Assembly: GCA_016787105.1 (NCBI GenBank)
Contig: JAEUVI010000164.1
Span: 1-5,966 of the forward strand
DNA from: Chitinophagaceae bacterium
GTDB taxonomy: Bacteria; Bacteroidota; Bacteroidia; Chitinophagales; Chitinophagaceae
DNA: 5,966 bases
Direction of reading: 5' to 3'
The notes beneath the pieces are model-generated. The model did not search any database. It was not told the DNA's origin and was given only the letters and a program-made list of their open reading frames with translations. Position numbers and translations under genes: made by a program. Positions 1-5,558 of this stretch are shown here, in pieces (positions within the stretch are counted from its first letter, which is position 1; every line of letters begins with the position of its first letter).

Positions 1-95
1 ATGAAGTATTAAACAGCATTCACCCGCACCCTACTATCAGTGAAAGTGTAAAAGACGCAATTGAAGTAGCCTACGGTGAAGCTATACATCTTTAA
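1..95 (+). CDS. lpdA: Dihydrolipoamide dehydrogenase (E3), C-terminal end only
   Basis: The open frame entering from the left edge (first full codon at 3) encodes 30 residues and stops with TAA at 93-95. They contain the segment IHPHPTISESV and end in AIHL. The His-Pro-Thr-x-x-Glu pattern (visible residues 9 to 14) is the catalytic His/Glu dyad at the C-terminus of the pyridine nucleotide-disulfide oxidoreductase family, and the HxHPTxSE form is typical of E3. From family knowledge, E3 is the cytoplasmic FAD enzyme that reoxidises lipoyl groups of the pyruvate and 2-oxoglutarate dehydrogenase and glycine cleavage complexes, passing electrons to NAD+. The FAD, NAD and CxxxxC regions lie outside the window. 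Glutathione or mercuric reductase ends carry a related HPT-E motif and are the alternative, but the HPHPT context favours E3. A terminator follows 20 bp after the stop. Confidence 0.83.
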   Translation, partial: EVLNSIHPHPTISESVKDAIEVAYGEAIHL

Positions 96-115
96 TTTTT
101 TTAAACTGAACAGGT

Positions 116-146
116 AAAGGGCTGTGGTAATACCGCGGCCCTTTTT
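116..146 (+). terminator. Rho-independent terminator of the lpdA transcript
   Basis: AAAGGGC at 116-122 pairs perfectly with GCCCTTT at 138-144. The stem continues inward through 123-128 with 132-137, using two G-U wobbles and closing on a 3-nt loop (129-131). The 3' side runs into five T residues (142-146). Position 20 bp after the lpdA stop and T-tract orientation make this a plus-strand terminator that isolates lpdA from the next gene. Confidence 0.85.
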
Positions 147-236
147 AATTATAAAATATCTACAACAACAGTTCCGTTATATGCAGCAGAATTCATCTTT
201 TTATTCTCTTAATTTTATATTTAGCTTAGTGAAAGC

Positions 237-965
237 ATGAAGTGTGTAATCTTATCCATAATTTTTTCTTTTTATCTGCAGTCAGCCTGTGCCCAGGACA
301 AAAGATTGGATCCTGAAATAACAATCAAATGGACACCAACAGCTTTATTGTTAGGAAATGTATCTGTTCAGGGTGAATATGGCTTTGGCAGAAAATCATC
401 TCTCACCGCAAAAATAGGGGTACCATTAGAGAAGAAATATAGCCGTCGTTTTAACGATCAGGATATTGATTTGAACATGAAAGCATTTTCTTTCATGGCA
501 GGTTACCGGCAGTATTTATCAAAGCAAAAATTGAAAGGGTTATATCTTGAACCTTATTTCAAATATGTACACAACCTGACTGACGGGCTTGGTGAAACAA
601 CACTCGACAATGAGCCTGTTACGCTCGATTTTACCAATACTTACAACGCATTTGGAATCGGTGCACAATTGGGCGCTCAGTTTATTATTGCAAAACGATT
701 TGTGATTGACTTCTTTTTCCTCGGTCCCGAATTAAATACCGCGACAAATAATTTCCGTGCGATAGACTCACAGGGATCTGATAAATGGAATAATATAGAA
801 GGCAGGCAAGCTGAAGCAGACATCAAAGATTTTCTCAACCAGTTTCCCTTTATAAAAAACCGTGTAGATGTACGTGTAGACAATGAAAATAAAACAGTAA
901 ACGCCGACTTTAAAGGTTGGGTCGGCGGTATACGTTGTGGCGTTTCTTTTGGAATCGCTTTCTGA
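237..965 (+). CDS. Exported outer-membrane beta-barrel-like protein (DUF3575-like)
   Basis: The product is a 242-residue protein with a signal peptide. Its hydrophobic core covers residues 3-14, with an AxA-type site (A17-C18-A19) just before Gln20, so the mature protein should begin Q-DKR. The mature part alternates polar and hydrophobic residues in strand-like segments separated by charged loops, with an aromatic-rich GYRQY and YLEPYFKY stretch (89-110), GIGAQLGAQFI near 140-150, RFVIDFFFLGPEL (154-166), and a final strand ending in Phe242. A terminal aromatic residue is the usual outer-membrane barrel signal. The overall pattern resembles DUF3575-like Bacteroidota barrels, whose function is unknown to me. 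The region from about 168 to 226 is charged and may be a large extracellular loop. No Shine-Dalgarno sequence precedes the ATG, which is normal here. A TATATTTA sequence at 216-223 is a near match to a -7 box. C18 is not in a good lipobox because Gln occupies position -3. The stop lies 8 bp from the convergent stop of the next gene. Confidence 0.82.
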   Translation: MKCVILSIIFSFYLQSACAQDKRLDPEITIKWTPTALLLGNVSVQGEYGFGRKSSLTAKIGVPLEKKYSRRFNDQDIDLNMKAFSFMAGYRQYLSKQKLKGLYLEPYFKYVHNLTDGLGETTLDNEPVTLDFTNTYNAFGIGAQLGAQFIIAKRFVIDFFFLGPELNTATNNFRAIDSQGSDKWNNIEGRQAEADIKDFLNQFPFIKNRVDVRVDNENKTVNADFKGWVGGIRCGVSFGIAF

Positions 966-973
966 TCTTTTGT

Positions 974-1726
974 TTAGTTAGCAAATACTTTTTTCAGAAT
1001 ATCGGTTGTACGTGCGAGTGGGTCTTTCCTTATTTTCTTTTCCTCCTCACCTACCTTATAAAATATTCCCGCAAGGCCCCTTTCAGTTACGTAAGCTACC
1101 AGGTCTGTATTTACTTTTTCATTGCTGAATTTATTATAAGTAGTAAAAACAGTATTCCAGTATTTTGTAGCATCTACTTTTTCCAAAGACTTTTCAATAA
1201 TCGGTCTGAATGCTTCGGTGAGAGCAATGGTTGTTTTTTCTTTCAGGTAATTGGTTGCAGCAATATCATTTCCCTGCAGAATACCAAGTGCATCAGAAAT
1301 GCTCATTTGCTTTATCGCGTTAATAAAAATCGGCGCCGCGCTTTTCGAAGCATCTTCCGCTGCGCGGTTCATGGAAAGAATTGCGTTATCAACTTGTTTG
1401 CCCATTCCTACACTGCGCAATGTTTTTTCTACTTTTTTTGCTTCTTCGGGCATTAATATTTTCACAAATGCATCTTTGAAAAATCCATCTGCCAATGATA
1501 ATTTTTCTGTTCCTTTTGTAGCTCCTACTTCCAGCGCCTGCTTCAATCCGGCTACGATTTCATCAGTACTGAGACCGCTACCGCTTTTACCGGTAACACT
1601 ACCAATTGCTTTATCCAAACCACTTTTACCAGTAGAGTCTTTTTTGAGAAGACCTTTCAAACCCTGTGCATGTAAAACCGAAAGCGAAAGAGTAAAAATT
1701 GTTATCAGGAGTACAGACTTTTTCAT
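974..1726 (-). CDS. DUF4197 domain exported protein
   Basis: The product is a 250-residue protein with a clear signal peptide: MKK, then a hydrophobic core at residues 4-18, with cleavage likely after A20 so that Gln21 becomes the N-terminus. A Gly/Ser/Lys-rich linker (22-52) leads to a helical domain (about 53-249) that I recognise as DUF4197. Supporting segments are GLKQALEVGATKG (60-72), KILMPEEAKKVE (89-100), MNRAAEDA (119-126), ALGILQGNDIAATNYL (146-161) and the C-terminal VGEEEKKIR...ARTTDILKKVF (225-248). The family is widespread in Bacteroidota and Proteobacteria as a small exported protein. Its biochemical role is not established, so none is assigned. There is no lipobox and no internal membrane segment, so a soluble periplasmic location is likely. 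It is convergent with the barrel gene and divergent from the FAD oxidoreductase, so it is probably monocistronic. A perfect -7 box lies 21 bp upstream. Confidence 0.92.
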   Translation of the reverse strand: MKKSVLLITIFTLSLSVLHAQGLKGLLKKDSTGKSGLDKAIGSVTGKSGSGLSTDEIVAGLKQALEVGATKGTEKLSLADGFFKDAFVKILMPEEAKKVEKTLRSVGMGKQVDNAILSMNRAAEDASKSAAPIFINAIKQMSISDALGILQGNDIAATNYLKEKTTIALTEAFRPIIEKSLEKVDATKYWNTVFTTYNKFSNEKVNTDLVAYVTERGLAGIFYKVGEEEKKIRKDPLARTTDILKKVFAN

Positions 1727-1747
1727 GTGTCATTTTTATTATAGATT

Positions 1748-1755
1748 CAAAAATA
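1748..1755 (-). promoter_or_regulatory. Bacteroidota -7 promoter box of the DUF4197 gene
   Basis: On the minus strand this reads TATTTTTG, an exact match to the Bacteroidota TAnnTTTG element. It stands 21 bp before the ATG and would give a leader of roughly 10-15 nt. I do not see a strong TTTG at the expected -33 position, so the call rests on the -7 box and its location. Confidence 0.5.
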
Positions 1756-1787
1756 ATACCGCTAAACTTAAAGCTCCGTTAAAAGGG

Positions 1788-1795
1788 TATCTTTG
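1788..1795 (+). promoter_or_regulatory. Bacteroidota -7 promoter box of the FAD oxidoreductase gene
   Basis: TATCTTTG matches TAnnTTTG exactly and lies 21 bp upstream of the ATG at 1817, implying a short leader of about 12-16 nt. The -33 region (about 1762-1770) holds only an AT-rich ACTTAAAG without a clear TTTG. The divergent DUF4197 box is 32 bp away. Confidence 0.5.
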
Positions 1796-1816
1796 CTCTT
1801 ATAAACGGCTCTGTCT

Positions 1817-2944
1817 ATGATCAGCGTATGGGAACAGGAAACTTTTTATGCCCCACAGGATATAATTATAATCGGAAGCGGCTTTGCAGGCTTATGGTCA
1901 GCATTTTATCTAAAAAAAAGAAATCCTAAACTTAAGATAACAATTGTTGAACGGGGAATCATTCCTACGGGTGCCAGTACACGTAATGCAGGCTTTGCCT
2001 GCTTTGGCAGCCTAACAGAATTGCTGGCCGACGAGCAAAAGATGGGAACAGATAAGATGCTGCAATTGGTAGAAATGCGCTACAAAGGCTTAGAAAGAAT
2101 ACAAAAGACATTTAGTAAAAAAGAAATAGACATGGAATTGTGTGGCGGCTACGAATTATTCCCGGCCGATGAAGAATATCTCGAAGATGATTTGCGCGAA
2201 CAGGTATCTTATCTCAATCACCTGCTTAAGCCAATTGTACAAAAAAGAACATATACAGCAGCAGATAAAACAATCAGCAGATTTGGTTTCAATAACATAA
2301 CACATCTTATACAAAATAACCTGGAAGGCTACCTGCATTCCGGCAAACTCACCCAGGTTTTATTGCGAGCCGTACAATCAATGGGTGTACAGGTATTGAA
2401 TGGAACTGAAATAAAGAAGTTTGAAAAAACAGGTTCATATATTCAACTGGAAACAAACCAACCGTTTACATTATCCGCAAAGCAATTATTGGTTTGTGTA
2501 AATGGCTTTGCAAAACAATTGTTGCCAGGCTTAGACATTGAACCCGCAAGAGGGCAAGTATTGGTAACATCCGCAATAAAAAATCTGCCGTGGAAAGGAA
2601 CCTTTCATTATAAACAAGGTTTTTATTATTTCAGAAATTTAGGAAACCGCGTATTGCTTGGCGGTGCAAGGAACATTGCGATTGAAGAAGAAAAAACATA
2701 TTCGCAGGCAATAACAGATCGCATACAAAATGAACTGGAAAAATTTCTGCAGGAAGTTATTCTGCCTGGTAAAAAGTTTTCCATTGAATACAGGTGGAGT
2801 GGTACGATGGGGATGGGACAGGAAAAACTACCAATACTACAAGAGCTGTCTCCCAATATATTTTGTTGTATACGAATGAATGGAATGGGTGTAGCATTGG
2901 CTCCATTGCTTGGAGAAAAAGCAGCGAAGATGATGACTTCCTGA
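1817..2944 (+). CDS. FAD-dependent oxidoreductase, DadA/glycine oxidase (DAO) family
   Basis: The product is a 375-residue protein, the usual length for DAO-family flavoenzymes. DIIIIGSGFAG (residues 15-25) is the GxGxxG Rossmann motif for FAD, and E45 at the end of the second strand (ITIVER) should bind the adenosine ribose. GASTRNAGFACFGS (52-65) follows, a segment conserved in this branch of the family. RGQVLVT (245-251) starts the second half of the substrate domain, then VLLGGAR (279-285) and the YRWSGTMGMG segment (325-334). The C-terminal NGMGVALAPLLGEKAA (355-370) closes the FAD site. No signal peptide is present, so the enzyme is cytoplasmic. Family members oxidise the C-N bond of small amines or amino acids (D-amino acids, glycine, sarcosine, gamma-glutamylputrescine) with release of H2O2 or transfer to the respiratory chain. 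The substrate here cannot be read from the sequence. The start is supported by the upstream -7 box and by the MxSxWE N-terminus just before the Rossmann strand. It is flanked by opposite-strand genes, so there is no operon partner to suggest a pathway. Confidence 0.9.
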   Translation: MISVWEQETFYAPQDIIIIGSGFAGLWSAFYLKKRNPKLKITIVERGIIPTGASTRNAGFACFGSLTELLADEQKMGTDKMLQLVEMRYKGLERIQKTFSKKEIDMELCGGYELFPADEEYLEDDLREQVSYLNHLLKPIVQKRTYTAADKTISRFGFNNITHLIQNNLEGYLHSGKLTQVLLRAVQSMGVQVLNGTEIKKFEKTGSYIQLETNQPFTLSAKQLLVCVNGFAKQLLPGLDIEPARGQVLVTSAIKNLPWKGTFHYKQGFYYFRNLGNRVLLGGARNIAIEEEKTYSQAITDRIQNELEKFLQEVILPGKKFSIEYRWSGTMGMGQEKLPILQELSPNIFCCIRMNGMGVALAPLLGEKAAKMMTS

Positions 2945-3075
2945 GCTGTATGATCTTCAGTCGCTATTCTACTCAGACAAAAATTTGAATTTAATAGTTA
3001 GCTGACATACAGGTTGATAAATAAGGAACAAATGTTGTTCACCACAGTAGTACATAAGCCTAATCGAAGAACAAT

Positions 3076-3115
3076 CCCGAAAACGGGCTGCTATCGTTTT
3101 CGGGTCGCCTTTTTT
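3076..3115 (+). terminator. Intrinsic terminator downstream of the FAD oxidoreductase
   Basis: CCCGAAAACG at 3076-3085 pairs perfectly over 10 bp with CGTTTTCGGG at 3095-3104, with a 9-nt loop and a T6 tract at 3110-3115 after a 5-nt spacer (TCGCC). The spacer makes it slightly non-canonical. The left arm alone can also fold as CCCG-AAAA-CGGG (3076-3087). It lies 131 bp after the stop at 2944, so the oxidoreductase mRNA would have a long 3' untranslated region. Confidence 0.6.
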
Positions 3116-3120
3116 GTCGA

Positions 3121-3151
3121 AGTTCCCAATACATTTCGGGAATTCTTTTTT
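3121..3151 (+). terminator. Second tandem terminator-like hairpin
   Basis: AGTTCCC at 3121-3127 pairs with GGGAATT at 3138-3144 (7 bp including one G-U), with a 10-nt loop, then a C and a T6 tract at 3146-3151. It is weaker than the hairpin just upstream and could act as a backup. It competes with the A/T-stem hairpin at 3143-3168, which shares bases with its 3' arm and T-tract. Confidence 0.45.
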
Positions 3152-3225
3152 GGCGAAGCAAAAAAGAAACAAATGAACCATATGTGCTTTGTGAAAATAT
3201 CAACAATAGTAATTCTTAACGAATG

Positions 3226-4476
3226 TTATAATCTGATAAATTTCGTTGAGAACTTTTCTCCCTCTTTTTTACCACGGATAAAATAGATACCCGGTTTCCA
3301 TTGAGCAGTATATATTTTCTCAATTTTAGAAGAAATGGTTAGTTGATGCACAAGCTGCCCCGAAGCATTTATTATGATCAACTCTTTACCAATCCAACGG
3401 GCATCATAGCGTAAATCAAGTGTCAGTTCATCATTTACAGGATTGGGATATACCTGCGGATATAACCATTGAGGTGCATCATCAGGCAATGGAATATTTT
3501 GCGACCAGGGCGCACCCAATGCTTTTGAAGAAAGAATTGAATTACGATAACCTCCCAGTTCAAACAAAACACGCATACGATCCTTCTGCCCTTTTGTAAA
3601 AAGATTGGTACAGGGATCGTCAGTAAAATCCATAAAGTTCATATACATATCCCCCGCTTCCGAGTTATTGCAACTTACACGTACTCCGGTTGGACATCCG
3701 GGCGTATAAGTTGTTTGCTTTGGCGTGTCGGCCACATTATCATCTCCGCAATCAGCATCGCCCCATAGGTGACGCAATCCCAGCCAATGCCCGATTTCAT
3801 GTACAGCAGTGCGCCCTTTGCTATAAGAACCACCATCATCCAGGTTATTTACTGCTAAAAGACTAAGCACAATACCATCGTTTTTTAAATCATCGCCTGG
3901 AGTGGTCCCATATCCAAGTAAATCGCTGAGATTGCATATCCATATATTCAGATAGTAACGTGCATCCCACGCATTCGTTCCATAAGTTGCCGAGCTTTTC
4001 ACCTTGTCATCCATAGTCCATTTTTTTATCGGTGAATAAACCCGCTCAATTCCTGTAGTAGCCCGGCCAAGCGGATCAGTTTTTGCCAGTTCAAATTCTA
4101 TATTGCAGTCTGCGGCTTTTGATTTAAACGCGGCAGGTGTATTTACTGTATCACTGTTGGCTTTGCGATAATCCCTGTTGAGTGCTGCTATTTGTTTGTG
4201 AATAGTTTCATCTGGTAAGTTTTCTTCAGGAAAATGATAGACAACATGTACAACAACAGGAATCTTTATAACCGCCTCAGCAGGCCGTTGATTAGCGGTT
4301 ATGCTATTTTTATTTAACCGAGAAAGAATAAAATTGTCAATACGTTGCTTTTGGTTTGCAATATTCAGATTTGCATTCTGTTGCCGCTGATATTCCGCAG
4401 TTGCACATTTTTTTTGTGCGAATAAAACAATATTACCTGCTGCAATAAAAAATGAAATCAATATAACGATTCGCAT
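3226..4476 (-). CDS. Secreted pappalysin-family (M43) zinc metalloprotease with T9SS sorting domain
   Basis: The product is a 416-residue protein. A signal peptide (residues 1-20) is predicted to be cleaved before Gln21. A short pro-segment follows with KKCAT at 22-26. C24 is placed like the cysteine switch known from promirolysin of the same family, where the Cys thiol blocks the zinc. The catalytic domain (about 70-310) carries HEIGHWLGLRH (226-236), the metzincin zinc site with ligands H226, H230, H236 and general base E227. The Met-turn is NFMDF with M282. Cysteines 243, 261, 269 and 289 could form disulfides as in ulilysin. The C-terminal 75 residues begin YPNPVNDELTL (343-353) and end KFIRL, a type A T9SS sorting domain, so the enzyme should cross the outer membrane through T9SS, with the tail then removed. 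Substrates are unknown. All catalytic residues are present, so it should be active. It is divergent from the glutaminyl cyclase gene and convergent with the oxidoreductase. No good minus-strand terminator is seen after the stop. Confidence 0.94.
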   Translation of the reverse strand: MRIVILISFFIAAGNIVLFAQKKCATAEYQRQQNANLNIANQKQRIDNFILSRLNKNSITANQRPAEAVIKIPVVVHVVYHFPEENLPDETIHKQIAALNRDYRKANSDTVNTPAAFKSKAADCNIEFELAKTDPLGRATTGIERVYSPIKKWTMDDKVKSSATYGTNAWDARYYLNIWICNLSDLLGYGTTPGDDLKNDGIVLSLLAVNNLDDGGSYSKGRTAVHEIGHWLGLRHLWGDADCGDDNVADTPKQTTYTPGCPTGVRVSCNNSEAGDMYMNFMDFTDDPCTNLFTKGQKDRMRVLFELGGYRNSILSSKALGAPWSQNIPLPDDAPQWLYPQVYPNPVNDELTLDLRYDARWIGKELIIINASGQLVHQLTISSKIEKIYTAQWKPGIYFIRGKKEGEKFSTKFIRL

Positions 4477-4496
4477 ATTAATACTACCATTAAAAT

Positions 4497-4504
4497 CAAG
4501 AATA
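4497..4504 (-). promoter_or_regulatory. Candidate -7 box of the metalloprotease gene
   Basis: The minus strand reads TATTCTTG, one mismatch from TAnnTTTG, 20 bp before the ATG at 4476. Spacing fits the other promoters in the window, but the mismatch and lack of a clear -33 TTTG keep this tentative. Confidence 0.33.
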
Positions 4505-4564
4505 GTTATGGCATTCAGCAGTATTGGAAAGCGGTAATCAAAGGTGGCTGTGTTCCGGGTGGCG

Positions 4565-4579
4565 TTTCTTAAAAAGAAA
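4565..4579. repeat. Small inverted repeat in the divergent spacer
   Basis: TTTCTT (4565-4570) and AAGAAA (4574-4579) form a 6-bp A/T stem with an AAA loop. The 18 bases at 4553-4570 match 3098-3115 of the composite repeat at 14 positions, so this may be a decayed copy. The rest of the 263-bp divergent spacer holds only the two promoter regions, with no RNA gene or credible small ORF. Confidence 0.3.
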
Positions 4580-4712
4580 GGATTAAAAGAAGGTATCAGT
4601 AGAATGTAAATGTATGCATTTTAGAACCATTGACCGAATATAACCGGAAGACATTTTTCCTTATTTCAATTGGATTTAACAGTGACAATATTCGTAAAAC
4701 TCCGAACTCTCC

Positions 4713-4720
4713 TATTTTTG
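4713..4720 (+). promoter_or_regulatory. Bacteroidota -7 promoter box of the glutaminyl cyclase gene
   Basis: TATTTTTG matches TAnnTTTG exactly, 19 bp before the ATG at 4740, giving a leader near 10-13 nt. TTCG at 4691-4694 is a one-mismatch candidate for the -33 TTTG with an 18-bp spacer, making this the most complete promoter in the window. Confidence 0.55.
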
Positions 4721-4739
4721 CAAATCCTGAAACTTATTT

Positions 4740-5558
4740 ATGCTCAGAAAAGTATCCGCTGCTGTTATTGCACTCGCATTGGCTGTCTCATTAGTAGTTT
4801 ATGCCCTGTACAATAAACCGGACATCAGCAATAATAACCCGCCGGCCGTAACCTATCCCGCCCCTGCTGTACTCAGTTATTCCATCCATAATACTTACCC
4901 GCATGATACCGGTTCTTTCACCCAGGGATTGATTATTTACAACAACAAACTATACGAAGGCACCGGTGAAAATGGTCATTCACGATTGATGGAAGTGGAT
5001 TTAAAAACCGGTAAAGCGATAAGACAAATAAGCCTTGATCAAAAATATTTCGGTGAAGGGATTACAATACTTCGTGATACAGTTTATCAACTGACCTGGC
5101 AAAACAAAGTTGTGTTTGTTTATACACTGAAAGATTTTAAAAAGATAAAAGAATATCCAATCAATACAGAAGGATGGGGCATTACCAACGATGGCAAGAA
5201 TTTAATCGTTAGTGATGGTACCAGCAACCTGTACTTTTATGACCCGTCAACTTTCAAACTTATCCGTACGCAGGGTGTAACGGATGCGGGCAATCTTGCT
5301 TACAACATCAATGAACTGGAATACATTGATGGCTATGTATACGCCAATCAATGGCAGTTACCGTATATCTACAAAATAGATCCGGACAACGGGCAGGTAA
5401 TGGCAAAAGCGGATCTGAATGAAATATGGAACCGTATCAAGATAAAAGATGCACAGGCAGATGTACCGAATGGAATCGCTTATGACAGTGCAACGAAGAA
5501 AATTTATATCACCGGAAAATTGTGGCCGGAATTGTATGAGATAGAATTCGGGAAATAA
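4740..5558 (+). CDS. Glutaminyl-peptide cyclotransferase, plant-type beta-propeller, membrane-anchored
   Basis: The product is a 272-residue protein. MLRK followed by a hydrophobic segment (about 5-23) gives a positive-inside N-terminal anchor. No lipobox Cys and no A|Q cleavage site follow, so it is probably tethered to the inner membrane facing the periplasm. A Pro-rich linker (about 33-45) leads to a five-bladed propeller of the glutamine cyclotransferase family (about 47-271). The pocket residues I recall for the papaya enzyme all have counterparts in order and with nearly the same spacing: F60 and Q62 (FTQGL), F104 and E106 (FGEGI), W120 (LTW), W146 (EGWG), N191 (NELE), W205 (NQW) and K260 (TGK). 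The reaction is cyclisation of N-terminal Gln to pyroglutamate with loss of ammonia. It is transcribed divergently from the metalloprotease gene. Its stop codon directly abuts that of the convergent methyltransferase gene. The alternative name in databases is glutamine cyclotransferase. Identification is firm; the periplasmic placement is inferred from the anchor. Confidence 0.93.
   Translation: MLRKVSAAVIALALAVSLVVYALYNKPDISNNNPPAVTYPAPAVLSYSIHNTYPHDTGSFTQGLIIYNNKLYEGTGENGHSRLMEVDLKTGKAIRQISLDQKYFGEGITILRDTVYQLTWQNKVVFVYTLKDFKKIKEYPINTEGWGITNDGKNLIVSDGTSNLYFYDPSTFKLIRTQGVTDAGNLAYNINELEYIDGYVYANQWQLPYIYKIDPDNGQVMAKADLNEIWNRIKIKDAQADVPNGIAYDSATKKIYITGKLWPELYEIEFGK

Larger units (their letters stand above)
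3076..3168. repeat. Composite inverted-repeat cluster in a convergent spacer
   Basis: Three overlapping inverted repeats fill this stretch: 3076-3085 with 3095-3104; 3121-3127 with 3138-3144; and TTCTTTTTTG (3143-3152) with CAAAAAAGAA (3159-3168), a perfect 10-bp stem with a GCGAAG loop. Arms are interchangeable. TTTCGGG occurs at both 3098-3104 and 3134-3140 and each can pair with CCCGAAA at 3076-3082. TCGCC at 3105-3109 can pair with GGCGA at 3152-3156. The GGCGAAGCAAAAAAG segment is reminiscent of dispersed intergenic repeats I associate with Bacteroidota genomes, but that is memory, not a search. The remainder of the spacer (2945-3075 and 3169-3225) shows no gene or strong structure. Confidence 0.55.

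Noticed and set aside
279..296. Possible lipobox making the 237-965 product a lipoprotein (Cys18)
   Set aside because: Position -3 is Gln rather than a small aliphatic residue, and an ordinary AxA site directly before Gln20 fits the other exported proteins better. A barrel-like mature domain also argues against it.
917..1820. Two long plus-strand open frames (917-1456 and 1251-1820) opposite the DUF4197 gene
   Set aside because: They are antisense to a gene with clear signal peptide and domain motifs. Their translations are Phe/Cys/Ser-rich without any recognisable domain, as expected for shadow frames.
2941..2975. Short CTGA/TCAG inverted repeat at the oxidoreductase stop codon
   Set aside because: Only four paired bases with a long loop and no T-tract; expected by chance.
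3143..3168. Minus-strand terminator for the metalloprotease gene
   Set aside because: The 10-bp hairpin exists, but on the minus strand no T-tract follows it, so a terminator role in that direction is not supported.
3014..3286. A 90-codon plus-strand open frame through the convergent spacer
   Set aside because: It reads straight through the inverted-repeat cluster, giving Lys/Phe-rich low-complexity residues, and overlaps the 3' end of the metalloprotease gene. There is no promoter or family resemblance.
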